The notes: a model not told the origin generated them from the sequence alone. A DNA stretch of 64,000 nucleotides from Flavobacteriales bacterium (GCA_016699575.1 CP064979.1:1736001-1800000), one strand, 5' to 3'; counted from the first letter of the stretch, positions 8,794-19,209 are shown. Made by a program: numbers and translations.

Positions 8794-11700
8794 CTACTCC
8801 AGGATCAACCTGCTGGAGCGCTCGGCGCCATCGGGCCACAGGATCCGCACCAGGTATGTCCCGCGCGCAATGCCCTGGACATCGCAGTGATCCACTGCTC
8901 CCCATGCGCGCACAACTTGTCCGCTCACATTCACCAGTTGCACCCCGCTATGGTCCAACGCCCCGATCCGGATGTCGAAGGCCTGGCTGGCAGGGTTCGG
9001 AAAAAGCACAAGGGCGTTCCCGTTCACTGCACCTTTCACCGCGATCACTGGGCTCCAACTGTAGTGCCCGTCCAGATCCACTTGCTTGAGCTTGTAGTAG
9101 CTCACGCGGCTGGTGGTGTTGTCATCGGACAGGGCATAGTTGATCACCGCATGGCTTTCACCGGCGCCTTCCACCCACGCAACCCTGCTGAATTCCTCTT
9201 CGCCCTCGATCAAGCGCCATACCTCGAAGCCCGCGTTGTTGTGCTCCGTGGCGGTGGTCCAATGCAGCATCACCTCGCGGTCGCTGGTACGCTCGCCGGT
9301 GAAGGCGATCAGTTCCACGGGCAGAGGCAAGCCCGTGGTGGTGATGTACAATTCACCATCGTTCGCCAGCACGGCCGTGTAGCCATGCGTGCCACCATTG
9401 CCTTGGATGCGTGGCTCCAATGCAGGTGAGGCGGGAAAGATGGGTGTCCAGATGTTGCCTGCCGGGTTGTTCGGCAAGTTGCAATCTTCCATGAGCCCCA
9501 CGTAGTGCGCCACACCGGCATCGGCGTACACGTTCACCACCGGATCCGCTGCTGCATACGCAGCGAACTCGTTCGCACTGTGGAAGAGCCTCACGATGGC
9601 ACCGCTGGTGATCGGGTTCTGTGTGGTCAGGTGCCAATTCCGGTCCATGTACCGCTGGCCGATCACGCTTTGGCGTACCGCTCCGTTGTGCACGTACACG
9701 TTCATGCTCACCAGGCCCAGTGGCTGGCCGTTGTCGTTGAAGCGGGCCACCACTTTGCGGTCCTTGTAGATCCACTGGTCCTGGCCGGTGCCGCTGCTGA
9801 TGATCGGATCGGCGGGGCCGCAGGTGTTGAAGGCCTCGTTCCAGAGTTCCGGTTGGAACTCGAACGCACCAATGTCCGGTGTGGTAACGTGGCGCGTTAC
9901 ACCGTTCTTGTCCACTGTGATGCCGGCAAAGGGCAACGCGGCCTGGTCCACTTCCATGGAATAGCTGCGGAGGTCGGCGGTGGACGAATAGAACAGCGGA
10001 TCGCGGAATTTGGAATTGGCATTGGTGCCTGTGCCCGCAGCAAGAGCGGTCACGGTGGTGTAGGGCACGCCGTTCCACTGCACGGTATTGCCGACCGTAC
10101 CCGTGCGCCAGAATACGTTGCGATCCGAGGCGATGCCAGTGAGCGAGACCGTCGCCGCGCTGTAACTGGTACTGCTGAAGATGTTGTTGCGGATGTGCGT
10201 GTCGGTGGAGCTGCCGCCGGTGATCGCCAGCATGGCTGTGCCGGAGGCCGCGTTCGTTCGCACGCTGTTGTACACCACATCCACCCGGCTCGAAGGTCCG
10301 TTGATGCGGATGCCTTGACCTACAGTGGAGATGATCTCGTTGTTGGCTACGACGATGCGGGCCGGTGCCACGGGTTGGCAACCGAAGACGAAGACGCCAG
10401 AAGAGGTCAAGGCCGTTCCACCGGTGATGCGATTCCGCGATATGTCCACGGCACCTGTACATTGATACACCAGCACCGCATCCGTTGCCGTTGCCGTGAG
10501 CTGGTTGCCACGGATGGTGATCGGTCCGGAGATCTGGTTCAGCGATATGCCCGATGTACCGCCGGTGCGCGTGCAGCCTACGATGGTAATGGTATCCTGC
10601 GGAGCAAGTGGCTGGGAATAGACCGCATAGCCTCCCCCTACGAGCGCACAGTTCTCCAGCACGAAGCTGGTCGGCATCGCACCGAGCACGCTACCCACGA
10701 GATCGGCGCTCAACAGGGTCGTACCGCTGCTGGAGATCACACAATGCGACAGGCGCATGTCCACGATCGCATCGCACGCAGGGTTGAGGTGAACGACCCG
10801 CGCGTTGGGTTGGATGCCATATCGGCTCAAGGTCATGTGCTCGAATCGGACATGATCCGCGCCGGTGTTCGCAAGCACGTGGTTGTTCGCCGCACCAGCA
10901 AACGAGGTGTACTGCAGGATCACCGTGGTACTGTCGAGCGCCTGTCCGCGGAAGGTCACGGTGTTCGTGCTACTGGATCCCTTGATGGCCGTGAGTTGGA
11001 CCTGCTCAGTGTAGATACCGCTCTCCACCTCGAAGACCACCGGACCACTGATCCCGCAGCCCAGAAGCTGCCTTACCGCCGTAGTGAAGTTCAGGAAGTC
11101 GGCCCCTACCGATGGTCCGATCACATAGGTCCCGATCATCGGCGTGCACACTTCATTGATCTCATCCGCGCCGATGTCGGGCAGGGTGGCCAAGGGCAGC
11201 GCCCGCAGTTCGCCGTCGTAGTCGTAGTCCACGCCGGAGATGAAGATGCTTTGGCCCGCGCATGGCGATCCGGATTGAAGATGCAGGTCGTTGGAGTTGT
11301 TCACGAAGAGCGGGTCCGCCTGGATGCTGTTGAGCTGCTGGCCCGTGAGGCAGCGCAGCGCTGACAGGTCGACCACATCAGCACCCCAAAACACGAATGG
11401 CGTGTTACCGCCATAAAGCACATTGTGATCAGCAGCTGCGAAAGCGATCGTGCCTGTACGGTATATGGCATACGCGGTAGCGCTCCGGAACGCGTTGCCC
11501 ACCATGTGGCTGTTGCTGCCCGTGCCTGATAGTTCCAACGCATTGCCAGTAGACGTGCTAACGGAATTGTGATAGACTCCCAGACCATTGTTGTCACCAC
11601 TCAGCAGTATACCCCTCGTATTACTCGTGCATTGCACCATGTTGTTGGCCACTTGGGTCCACGAGGGCGCGCCGCCAGTGCATGTCATGTCGATGCCGAT

Positions 11701-13818
11701 CCCGTTGGATGAGTTCGCCGTTATGCGATTGCCGGTGATGCGCAACCAATTGCTGTTGTGACGCACTTCCACGGCCGTCCGGCTCGAGTTGTTCGGTCCT
11801 TGGATGACATTTCCATCGATCACGAGTTCCGGATCTCCCGTGCCCGGATTGATGCACGCGATGCTCCGATCGTACTGCCCGGTGAATACGCAGCCCTGAA
11901 TGGTGATGCTCGCATCGGTATCCATGTACCAGCGCACACCGGTATGCCCGCCCTGCATTCTACAGTACAGTACACTTACACTGGACTCATCGTTCTGTGC
12001 GATCCCCAACACCAAGGCAGAAAGGTTATTGGTGGTGGCGTTGCTGATCAGTCGGCAATTACGGATCGTGGTGTATTGCGAACGCGTGGTCGCGTTGGCG
12101 ATGGTACTTTCCCAATCCACCACCGCGCCTTGCAACGTTGAGATGCCATTTCGCTGGATGGTCATGTGCTCGAAGGTGACGCGGTCCGCACCGCTCATGC
12201 GCACAGTGGGCAACGCTGAACCGGTGGGCCAGGTGAGGGTGACCAGCGAGCTGTCCAAGCTCTGTCCGCGGAAGGTGATGGTGTTCACGTTGCTGTTGCC
12301 CGGAATGTTCGGCAGCACGATCTGCTCCGTGTAGGTGCCATCCTCCACCAAGAAGGTGACCGGCCCTGTAATGCCGCATATCTGCATCTTGCCGACCGCT
12401 GACGCGAATGCGCTGAAATCCGCTCCGACCGAAGGGCCGATGACGTATGTTCCACTCAGGGAGGAGCAGTATTCCGCTGTCTCATCCGCACCCACATCGG
12501 GCGCGGTCAATGCAGGTTGTGGCCGCGCTTGCTGATCGAAGTCGAGGACTTGCCCCGCCACCGCCATACCCGCTCCGGCACATAGCGAAGCTGTTTGCAG
12601 GTGCAGGTCGCTGATGTTGTTCACGAAGAGCGGATCCATGAAATGACTGTTCGCATCGAAACCCGTTGCGGCGTTAAGCGAGTTCCGGTCGTTGTGACTG
12701 CCTGACCAGGAAACCGCCGTAGGCCCTGACGCACTCCAATAGAAATTGTGATCCGATGCCGTAATGCTCGTCGCATCCTGCACGCTCAAGCCGCTGTTAG
12801 CATTGCCACGCAGGATATTGTTCCTTAAGGTGATGTTCGAAGAAGTGGCGGATACGTGCAACATTCCTGAGACACTATTGTGGAGCAGGTCCACATACTG
12901 ACTGGACGAAAGTGTTACTCCTTCGGACCTGTTCGGGAATACGAACATGTTGCCAGCGACCAACACCGGTGTGCCCGCGATACCTTGTAAGTTCAGGAGT
13001 ACGCCAGCGGTCCCTGCGGTCGTATTGATGAAGAGGTTGTGTTGAATGACGATCGCTCCTTGCCCATTGATGAAAATATGGATCCCTGTTGTCGTAGTGG
13101 ACACCCGGTTGCGTAAGAGGCTCAAGCCGCCATTGATGGAGACCAAATGGATCTGGGGAGAGGTGATCACACAATCATGGAATTGAAGCTCATCCATTTG
13201 GGTCGCTCCACCATACCAATACACACCGTAGTTCCCTCCACTGAAGCTGGTGGCAATGAACCGGATCCCCGTCTGGTTGAAAGTATCAAAGCAGTACACC
13301 ACGTTCCGTACATTGTTCACGAAGGTGGGTGCAGTCACCCCGATCAACCGGCAATGCCTGAAGTTGATGTCCGTGGCAGTACTTGCATACACGAGTACAT
13401 GACCATAAAGACTGGATCCGGTTCGCTGCACGGTGAGATGCTCGAACGAGATGTGTCGCGCACCAGCGAAGTGTACCACGTGGTTCGGACCGCTGAAACC
13501 ACCTACCGTAGTGGTGCTGTTAGACCTGAGCACGACCAAGGAGCTATCGAGGCTTTGACCACGGAAGGTGATGGTGTTGGTGGCACTGCTCCCTGTGATG
13601 TTCACTAGCGTTATCCGCTCCGTGTAGAAGCCATCGGCCACTTCGAACACCACCGGGCCACTGACCCCCGACGTGTTGAGCGCGGTGACCGCAGCACTGA
13701 AGCTGAGGTAATCCCCACCACCGCCTGCATCGATGGAGTAGGTGCCGTTGAGCTGGGCGCTGAGGCTGCTGGTGAGCAGGAGCAGCGGAAAGAGGAGCAG
13801 GCGGGCGAGCGGGGACAT
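8794..13818 (-). CDS. Giant right-handed beta-helix T9SS protein with three tandem modules
   Basis: The ATG at 13818 gives 1674 residues with signal peptide MSPLARLLLFPLLLLTSSLSAQ; an in-frame upstream ATG would run through the operator. Three modules of about 470 residues each open with GTYxIGPSVGADFxxFxxAV (the first with GTYSIDAGGGGDYLSF), continue with VxFEVxxGxYTEQ and TFRGQSLDSS, and then run into parallel beta-helix rungs (HVRFEHMTLSR, ITGNRITA, NPLFVNNSNDLHLQ-like ends). After the helix come a beta-sandwich (LPVELIAFTGERTSDREVML) and a type A sorting domain (LFPNPASQAFDI to the C-terminus). The fold suits a polysaccharide-binding or lyase surface protein; no catalytic residues can be assigned. 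Confidence 0.88.
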   Translation of the reverse strand: MSPLARLLLFPLLLLTSSLSAQLNGTYSIDAGGGGDYLSFSAAVTALNTSGVSGPVVFEVADGFYTERITLVNITGSSATNTITFRGQSLDSSLVVLRSNSTTTVGGFSGPNHVVHFAGARHISFEHLTVQRTGSSLYGHVLVYASTATDINFRHCRLIGVTAPTFVNNVRNVVYCFDTFNQTGIRFIATSFSGGNYGVYWYGGATQMDELQFHDCVITSPQIHLVSINGGLSLLRNRVSTTTTGIHIFINGQGAIVIQHNLFINTTAGTAGVLLNLQGIAGTPVLVAGNMFVFPNRSEGVTLSSSQYVDLLHNSVSGMLHVSATSSNITLRNNILRGNANSGLSVQDATSITASDHNFYWSASGPTAVSWSGSHNDRNSLNAATGFDANSHFMDPLFVNNISDLHLQTASLCAGAGMAVAGQVLDFDQQARPQPALTAPDVGADETAEYCSSLSGTYVIGPSVGADFSAFASAVGKMQICGITGPVTFLVEDGTYTEQIVLPNIPGNSNVNTITFRGQSLDSSLVTLTWPTGSALPTVRMSGADRVTFEHMTIQRNGISTLQGAVVDWESTIANATTRSQYTTIRNCRLISNATTNNLSALVLGIAQNDESSVSVLYCRMQGGHTGVRWYMDTDASITIQGCVFTGQYDRSIACINPGTGDPELVIDGNVIQGPNNSSRTAVEVRHNSNWLRITGNRITANSSNGIGIDMTCTGGAPSWTQVANNMVQCTSNTRGILLSGDNNGLGVYHNSVSTSTGNALELSGTGSNSHMVGNAFRSATAYAIYRTGTIAFAAADHNVLYGGNTPFVFWGADVVDLSALRCLTGQQLNSIQADPLFVNNSNDLHLQSGSPCAGQSIFISGVDYDYDGELRALPLATLPDIGADEINEVCTPMIGTYVIGPSVGADFLNFTTAVRQLLGCGISGPVVFEVESGIYTEQVQLTAIKGSSSTNTVTFRGQALDSTTVILQYTSFAGAANNHVLANTGADHVRFEHMTLSRYGIQPNARVVHLNPACDAIVDMRLSHCVISSSGTTLLSADLVGSVLGAMPTSFVLENCALVGGGYAVYSQPLAPQDTITIVGCTRTGGTSGISLNQISGPITIRGNQLTATATDAVLVYQCTGAVDISRNRITGGTALTSSGVFVFGCQPVAPARIVVANNEIISTVGQGIRINGPSSRVDVVYNSVRTNAASGTAMLAITGGSSTDTHIRNNIFSSTSYSAATVSLTGIASDRNVFWRTGTVGNTVQWNGVPYTTVTALAAGTGTNANSKFRDPLFYSSTADLRSYSMEVDQAALPFAGITVDKNGVTRHVTTPDIGAFEFQPELWNEAFNTCGPADPIISSGTGQDQWIYKDRKVVARFNDNGQPLGLVSMNVYVHNGAVRQSVIGQRYMDRNWHLTTQNPITSGAIVRLFHSANEFAAYAAADPVVNVYADAGVAHYVGLMEDCNLPNNPAGNIWTPIFPASPALEPRIQGNGGTHGYTAVLANDGELYITTTGLPLPVELIAFTGERTSDREVMLHWTTATEHNNAGFEVWRLIEGEEEFSRVAWVEGAGESHAVINYALSDDNTTSRVSYYKLKQVDLDGHYSWSPVIAVKGAVNGNALVLFPNPASQAFDIRIGALDHSGVQLVNVSGQVVRAWGAVDHCDVQGIARGTYLVRILWPDGAERSSRLILE

Positions 13819-13879
13819 GGCGGGTGGACCTTGAGCCTGCAAATTCCCGCACACAGCCCCGCCTGTCCAGCGGAAATGG

Positions 13880-13906
13880 GTGAACGAACGGTATCCATGG
13901 GTGAAC
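13880..13906 (-). promoter_or_regulatory. GTTCAC direct-repeat operator upstream of giant beta-helix gene
   Basis: Coding-strand GTTCACCCAT copies begin at 13906 and 13885, 21 bp apart. TTTG (plus-strand CAAA at 13840-13843) lies 42 bp after the proximal copy and 21 bp before the ATG at 13818. Both copies are strong. Confidence 0.75.
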
Positions 13907-13935
13907 GCCCCGGAACCTGCAGAGGCGCCGGGGCG
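13906..13935. terminator. GC-rich hairpin after the second beta-helix gene
   Basis: CGCCCCGG (13906-13913) pairs with CCGGGGCG (13928-13935). It sits 27 bp downstream of the minus-strand stop at 13962 and directly abuts the operator of the next gene. There is no T-run, so it is a probable but unproven terminator. Confidence 0.4.
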
Positions 13936-13961
13936 TTCGGTGGTCGGGAGGGACCGTTCGA

Positions 13962-15632
13962 TCAGTGCACGACCACGACGCGGGTGGTGGCGCCGGGCCA
14001 TTGCGGGAACCGTGCGATGTACGTGCCCGGGGTGAGACCATCCAAGCGGATGGCTTGGCCAGGAACGCTCATGCCGCTCAGCACCACGCGTCCGTCCGTG
14101 CCATGCAGCACGAAAGGCTGGACTTCATCATCCGGCAACTCGAACGCCACCTGGTCCTGGGCCGGGTTCGGATAAGCACCGATCTCGACGGTAGCCGCGG
14201 GAAGCACCGGCGGAGCGACCACCAACGACTTCAAACCGAGGTTACCGTATTCGTCGGCTCCGATATCGTGTTGCCCCAGCCCCGGACGTGGATCCTGGTC
14301 ATAGTCATTGGTGATGTCCGCGTCAAAGAAGGCCGTGTTGATGTTCGGAGAGGTGTCCTTGATGTGCAAGTTGGTCTTGCTGACATAATGTGGCACAGCA
14401 CCGATCGAATGGTCTTCCATGGTGGTATTCGTCCGGATAAGCGCCTTGGTCTGATAGATCCCGTACCAGTTGCCCACACCGGAGAAACTCACGTTGTTGT
14501 AGTCGCTCGTAGGCCAGGGGGCCGCGGTATTGGCCGCATAGTTCAATCCGACACATCCGTTGCCTACCATGCGAATGGAATTGGATGTGACCACGGTTTC
14601 TTGGGCGAGAGGATAGTCCGTAAGAATGCCGCTCGCACTATCTCCTTCCACATAGAGGCTGTTGTGACGGATGTACAATCCGCTTTCAGCCGGTGTTGTC
14701 AGAACCACGGCAGGAGTTGTGTAGAGGTGCACATAAATCCCCGTTGTCGCATATCCCGCGGTGCTGTACTTGATGTTGCTGACCATGTTGTTCTCGATCC
14801 GTCTTGTTATTCCTTCGTCCGAGTATCCACCGATCCATATGCCGGCCCCGGCCTCGTACATGACGATCCTGTTCCGGAGGATGTTGGTGTTCTCCACGAG
14901 CGCGAGGGTGATCCCGCGGTTCAACTGTTCGCTCAACGTGGTCTTGGCGAGCAGGACTCCATTGTCAATCACATCGCATTGTCCGATGGACGATAAGTAC
15001 ATGCCGGATACCCAGCCGGAGAAGTTGTTGCCGTCAACAGTGACCCGTTCCACTCCATAGACGTGAAGTCCCGTGGACCCTTGTGTGCTGTCCGCACCTT
15101 CATTCACAATGACATTATCCAGCAGCAAGCTTCTTTCCCCATAAACGCTAACACCACTCGTAGTAGCGGCGTTGTTGGTGATCGTGCAAGAGCTGATCAC
15201 CACATCGTCCGCGTCAACCCACACGCAGCTCGTGGCCATGGGGCTCGATGGATCCGGATCAACGATGATCGACATCTCGTGGAGAGAAACGAACGGTACG
15301 CGGATATGGACGACGCCTCGGAAGAGCACTGGTTCACCAGTAATGTGCACATCGTATGCGCCTGGGTTCAACGGCCGGATCAGGATTGGCGCACTCGCAC
15401 CTGCACCGGGTATTGGGTCCAAAGCGAGACCTCCCGTGTAGACCCCAGGAGCCACTACCAGGTCCACGGGGCCGGATACGCCCACCTGAACAAGGTCGTC
15501 GACCGCCTCTTGGATCGTTGCATACGGATCGCCCAAGCCGCCGATGTGGAAGATGCCGCTTACTTGAGCGTGAAGGTTGGACGCGGCCAAGGCGAGGGAT
15601 GCGACCGCGATCGACGTGGAGAGGAATTTCAT
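13962..15632 (-). CDS. Right-handed beta-helix protein with T9SS sorting domain
   Basis: The ATG at 15632 gives 556 residues (a second ATG at 15635 is equally possible); the signal peptide is MKFLSTSIAVASLALAASNLHAQ. The body opens with VSGIFHIGGLGDPYATIQEAVDDL, the NosD/pectate-lyase-like opening also seen in the neighbouring giant protein, and continues with beta-helix rungs (VTVDGNNFSG, NILRNRIVM, RRIENNMVSN). DQDPRPGLGQHDIGADEYG closes the helix. A type A sorting domain follows (IGAYPNPAQDQVAFEL to the end). It is a probable surface protein with unknown ligand, and carries its own GTTCAC operator. Confidence 0.87.
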   Translation of the reverse strand: MKFLSTSIAVASLALAASNLHAQVSGIFHIGGLGDPYATIQEAVDDLVQVGVSGPVDLVVAPGVYTGGLALDPIPGAGASAPILIRPLNPGAYDVHITGEPVLFRGVVHIRVPFVSLHEMSIIVDPDPSSPMATSCVWVDADDVVISSCTITNNAATTSGVSVYGERSLLLDNVIVNEGADSTQGSTGLHVYGVERVTVDGNNFSGWVSGMYLSSIGQCDVIDNGVLLAKTTLSEQLNRGITLALVENTNILRNRIVMYEAGAGIWIGGYSDEGITRRIENNMVSNIKYSTAGYATTGIYVHLYTTPAVVLTTPAESGLYIRHNSLYVEGDSASGILTDYPLAQETVVTSNSIRMVGNGCVGLNYAANTAAPWPTSDYNNVSFSGVGNWYGIYQTKALIRTNTTMEDHSIGAVPHYVSKTNLHIKDTSPNINTAFFDADITNDYDQDPRPGLGQHDIGADEYGNLGLKSLVVAPPVLPAATVEIGAYPNPAQDQVAFELPDDEVQPFVLHGTDGRVVLSGMSVPGQAIRLDGLTPGTYIARFPQWPGATTRVVVVH

Positions 15633-15693
15633 CATGGTGGAGATGGTTGCCGCGAACTTGACCCATCGCACCCGCTCCGCATCGGCCGATCGG

Positions 15694-15720
15694 GTGAACG
15701 AACGATCCGGATGGGTGAAC
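15694..15720 (-). promoter_or_regulatory. GTTCAC direct-repeat operator upstream of beta-helix gene
   Basis: Coding-strand GTTCACCC copies begin at 15720 and 15699, 21 bp apart. A TTCG element (plus-strand CGAA at 15653-15656) lies 43 bp after the proximal copy and 20 bp before the ATG at 15632. The sequence between the copies resembles that at 13880-13906. Confidence 0.75.
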
Positions 15721-15887
15721 CCGTCCAGGCCTATTCCGTGTGATGCAATTGCACGCGACCTATCGCATAGGAATGCCCCTATCACCATTGCTCGTGTGCT
15801 CCGCTTTCAGATCGCCTGAAATGAGCACGTGGGGATCAAGCCGAAGCTCATTCCCCTCATCGCGGTCTACCCATATGGTGAAGCCGG

Positions 15888-17339
15888 TCAGTGTACAACG
15901 ATCACCGGCACGGTCCGGATGGCTGAACTGGACCCGAGGCGCATCACATAGATCCCGCTCGGCAAAGAGGCCATGTCAAAGGACCACCCGTCGGCGGATC
16001 GCCGCGCGGACATGTTTACGGTCCGGCCGTGCGTATCGAAGAGTTCCACCTTGGTCGCCGCATCCCGTGCATCATCCCATCGCACGTTCAGCACATCATC
16101 AGCGGGCTGTGGCCAGATCACGAAGGGAGTGTGCACCATGGTCGCGTTCGCCACGGAAGTCGTGAAGTCAACCTGCATGCTGAACAGCACTGCGCCCCCG
16201 AATTTGCTGTCGAAGGGCTGGAAGGCCAGCCCATGGTTGTTGATGTAGCCCGCCACGATCAGGTCGCCGAAGGCATCAACGCCCCACGCCGCGGCGGTGT
16301 CGTTGGGGACGATATGACCGCCCTTGAGAACAGGATCATCGCTGTTGGTGACATCGTACACGAGCACCTCACTGTCGCCCGCGCTCATCAGCAGCAAGCT
16401 GTCGTTGCGTGCCAGCACCAGTTCGTTCGCATGGCCATCGCTGCCGAACCAGCTGAAGCCGAAGCACGACCACGGGTTCAGCCACTCGACCTGTTGCGGC
16501 GCGACCGGATCGGCGATGTCCAGCACCTCCAGCCCGCAGTAGTCGATGGCCACGAAGAGCCGGTCGTCCTTCACGGCGATGTTGTTGTATGCCGGATTGG
16601 TGAGCAGCGGATGCTGCGGATTGAGGTATTGCGCGACCTGGTACGGCGCGGAAGGATCGGCGATGGAGAGCACGCGCAGGCCGCCGGCATCGAAGGCGAG
16701 GTAGAGCAGCGTATCCACGATGGCCATGCCGCGCGCGTTGGGCGCGTACGATGCGATGCCCGGCCAGGATGGATCCGGCAGGTAGGTGGAATGGAACTGC
16801 ACATCCTGTGGATCGCTCACATCCACGACCAGCAAACCGTCCGACATGGCACCCACGTATGCGAACCCGTCCTTCACCTTCACGATGGCTCCGCCATGCG
16901 CGAAAGCCGGATGTGCGTAGTGATCCAGCACCATCGGGTCGGTCGCGTCGGTAACATCGAGCACGGCGATCCCTGGTTCGCTGTTCTCCAGCGCGCCCAA
17001 GGCCAGGTACAACAACGTGCCGTCCTGCTCGAGGTTCGTTACGCTCAGATCCCCGAAAAACGAAGTGGGCATGCGCTTGATCACGACCGGCGCTGTTGGC
17101 ACTGTGATGTCCCAGACGAAGAGGCCGGAATCGCTGCACGCCAAGTAGACGTAAGGCCGACCGAGCCGATCGATGCGGCTGCTCAGCACCGGTGCGCTGA
17201 AGCTGTCGGCGAATTGCACGTACGGATGCTGATACCGGCCCAGTTCGGTAACCAGCACGGTGTCGATGGATTGGCCGTTCACTTGTGCAACGAAGGCCCC
17301 AACCATGCCCAAAAGGGGAATGCGGATCGTATTTGCCAT
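15888..17339 (-). CDS. LVIVD-repeat beta-propeller protein with T9SS sorting domain
   Basis: A 483-residue protein with signal peptide MANTIRIPLLGMVGAFVAQVNGQ. It carries repeated motifs of the LVIVD type (LLVVDVSDPQDVQFHSTY, LRVLSIADPSAPYQVAQY, LEVLDIADPVAPQQVEWL, VLVYDVTNSDDPVLKGG), which form a surface propeller. The C-terminal type A sorting domain (about 405-483) starts at FVIWPQPADDVLNV. The gene starts 12 bp after the stop of the TPR kinase gene and is co-transcribed with it, which may mean that its production or sensing is linked to that kinase. Confidence 0.87.
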   Translation of the reverse strand: MANTIRIPLLGMVGAFVAQVNGQSIDTVLVTELGRYQHPYVQFADSFSAPVLSSRIDRLGRPYVYLACSDSGLFVWDITVPTAPVVIKRMPTSFFGDLSVTNLEQDGTLLYLALGALENSEPGIAVLDVTDATDPMVLDHYAHPAFAHGGAIVKVKDGFAYVGAMSDGLLVVDVSDPQDVQFHSTYLPDPSWPGIASYAPNARGMAIVDTLLYLAFDAGGLRVLSIADPSAPYQVAQYLNPQHPLLTNPAYNNIAVKDDRLFVAIDYCGLEVLDIADPVAPQQVEWLNPWSCFGFSWFGSDGHANELVLARNDSLLLMSAGDSEVLVYDVTNSDDPVLKGGHIVPNDTAAAWGVDAFGDLIVAGYINNHGLAFQPFDSKFGGAVLFSMQVDFTTSVANATMVHTPFVIWPQPADDVLNVRWDDARDAATKVELFDTHGRTVNMSARRSADGWSFDMASLPSGIYVMRLGSSSAIRTVPVIVVH

Positions 17340-17351
17340 GCCGAAAAATAC

Positions 17352-19139
17352 TCAGCCGGTGCGTCTGTAGCTGCGCACGACCAGTCGCACCGAAGTGCCG
17401 TTCTCGCCGGTGATGGTGTGCTCGGCCTTCAGCTTACTGGCGAAGGTGCGGATCATGCCCAGTCCGAAACCGGTGCCGCCCGCCGCGACTTGTGCGCCGT
17501 CCTTCATGCCGATGCCATCGTCGATGACGTCGATCAGCAGTTGGCCGTCCGCGGCTTCCGCCATGGACACGTGCAATCGGCCTGAGCGCCCATCGGGCCA
17601 AGCGTACTTCAGAGCGTTGGTGATCAGCTCATTCAGGATGAGGCCCAACGGCACGGCGGTGTCCACATCGAGGTTGATGGGGTGTACGCGCAGGTCCAGT
17701 TTCACGCGATCCGTCATGCCGTAGCTCGTGACCAGTCCGTTGGCCAGCTTCGCCACGTAGTCGGGCATCTGCACTCCGGTGAGGTCGCCTTCGCGGTAGA
17801 GGTCCTGGTGGATCAGGGCCATGCTCTTCACGCGCAGGCGACTGTCGTTCACGGCCTGTTTCGCTGTTTCATCGGTGATGCCGCGCCCTTGGATGCTGAG
17901 CAAGCTGCTCACGGTCTGCAGGTTGTTCTTCACGCGGTGGTGGATCTCGCGCAACAGCAATTCCTTCTCCTTCAACTGCGCTTCGATCACTTGTTTCTGG
18001 CGCATCATCTCCGCTTCACCTTTCCGCTTCACCCGGTAGGCGCGGAAGGCGAAGAGCGCAGCCACCAGGAACAGCACCGCACCCACCGCGATGGCCTTGA
18101 TGGTGAGCGCGCGCCGCTCCAACTGCGCGTTGCCTTCCGCGATCAGCACGTCCTTCTTCCCGCTTTCGTACTTCTCCTGCATCTCGGCGATGCGGGCGCT
18201 GCTCTCCTGACTGAAGATGCTGTCGCGCAGGGCCGTGGCCAGCTTGTGGTGCCGGTAGGCCGAATCGATGGCGCCGCGCTCTTCGAAGAACGCGCTGAGG
18301 AACTCGTGGGCATTGGTTTCCACCGACCGGGCTTGCGCACGTTGCGCAAGCTGGAGACCCGCACGCAGGAAGTACAAGGCGCTGTCCGCCTCACCTGCGA
18401 CGCCATGCAGGCGGCCGAGGTTGGCCAGGATGTTCGCCCGCGTGTTCTCGTCCTCCCCTTCGGGCATCACCGCATGTGCGCTGCGCATCATCGCCAAGGC
18501 TTCGTCCTGCGCCCCCAATTGGTCCAGGGCATTGCTCAAGTTCATACGCGTGGTCCCTGCATAAATGTCCATGCCAAGGGCGGTGAGCAGATCATCGGCC
18601 TGCCGGTAGTACACCACAGCGCTGTCGAACCGGCCTTCTTCATACAACACGTTGCCGAGGTTGTTGGACACGTTGGCGATCCAAACCGTATCGCGGAGGC
18701 TGCGGAACGCTCTCAGCGCGGCGGTGAATTCGTATGCTGCCTTGTCGCTGCGCTGCATCTTCTCATGGACCGACCCGATGTTGTTGTGCGCCATGGCCTC
18801 GTACCATGGATCGCCGCCGCGCTCGAAGTAGGGCACGGCCGCGAGGTAGTGCCGCAAGGCTTCATCGTGTTCACTGCGACTGGTGTAGCACATACCGGTG
18901 TAGTTGTGCCCCTTGCCGATCTCCAGGTCGATGCCGCTGCGCTTGGCGATGCTCCGGTATTCCGCAGCGAAGACCAGCGCACTGTCGGGATCATTGAACA
19001 CGGTGGCGCGCAGCAGCTCGGTGAGCACGCCCAGCCGCGACGTGTCTTGCGGTAGCGCATCGCGCACGCGTAGCAGGCTGTCCATCTGCGCATCCGCCTG
19101 GGCGGTGATCAACAAAACGACGAAGACGAGTGCGCGCAT
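17352..19139 (-). CDS. TPR sensor histidine kinase (HisKA_2 type)
   Basis: The ATG at 19139 (MRALVFVVLLITAQADAQ signal peptide) gives 595 residues. About 300 residues of tetratricopeptide repeats (AMAHNNIGSVHEKMQRSDKA, NVSNNLGNVLYEEGRFDSA) are followed by one transmembrane helix (IAVGAVLFLVAALFAF). A HisKA_2 dimerization domain has the acceptor His in LREIHHRVKNNLQTVSSLL, and a HATPase domain ends the protein (LNELITNALKYAW, DDGIGM, GTGFGLGMI). It is divergent from the propeller kinase at 19210 with only 70 bp between the start codons, so promoters must overlap. No regulator gene is adjacent. Confidence 0.9.
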   Translation of the reverse strand: MRALVFVVLLITAQADAQMDSLLRVRDALPQDTSRLGVLTELLRATVFNDPDSALVFAAEYRSIAKRSGIDLEIGKGHNYTGMCYTSRSEHDEALRHYLAAVPYFERGGDPWYEAMAHNNIGSVHEKMQRSDKAAYEFTAALRAFRSLRDTVWIANVSNNLGNVLYEEGRFDSAVVYYRQADDLLTALGMDIYAGTTRMNLSNALDQLGAQDEALAMMRSAHAVMPEGEDENTRANILANLGRLHGVAGEADSALYFLRAGLQLAQRAQARSVETNAHEFLSAFFEERGAIDSAYRHHKLATALRDSIFSQESSARIAEMQEKYESGKKDVLIAEGNAQLERRALTIKAIAVGAVLFLVAALFAFRAYRVKRKGEAEMMRQKQVIEAQLKEKELLLREIHHRVKNNLQTVSSLLSIQGRGITDETAKQAVNDSRLRVKSMALIHQDLYREGDLTGVQMPDYVAKLANGLVTSYGMTDRVKLDLRVHPINLDVDTAVPLGLILNELITNALKYAWPDGRSGRLHVSMAEAADGQLLIDVIDDGIGMKDGAQVAAGGTGFGLGMIRTFASKLKAEHTITGENGTSVRLVVRSYRRTG

Positions 19140-19209
19140 GGCGGCAAGTTGGGGAAATGCGCAGCACAGTGCGAACACCCGTGCAGCGCATAGCCACTTA
19201 CTTTGGATC

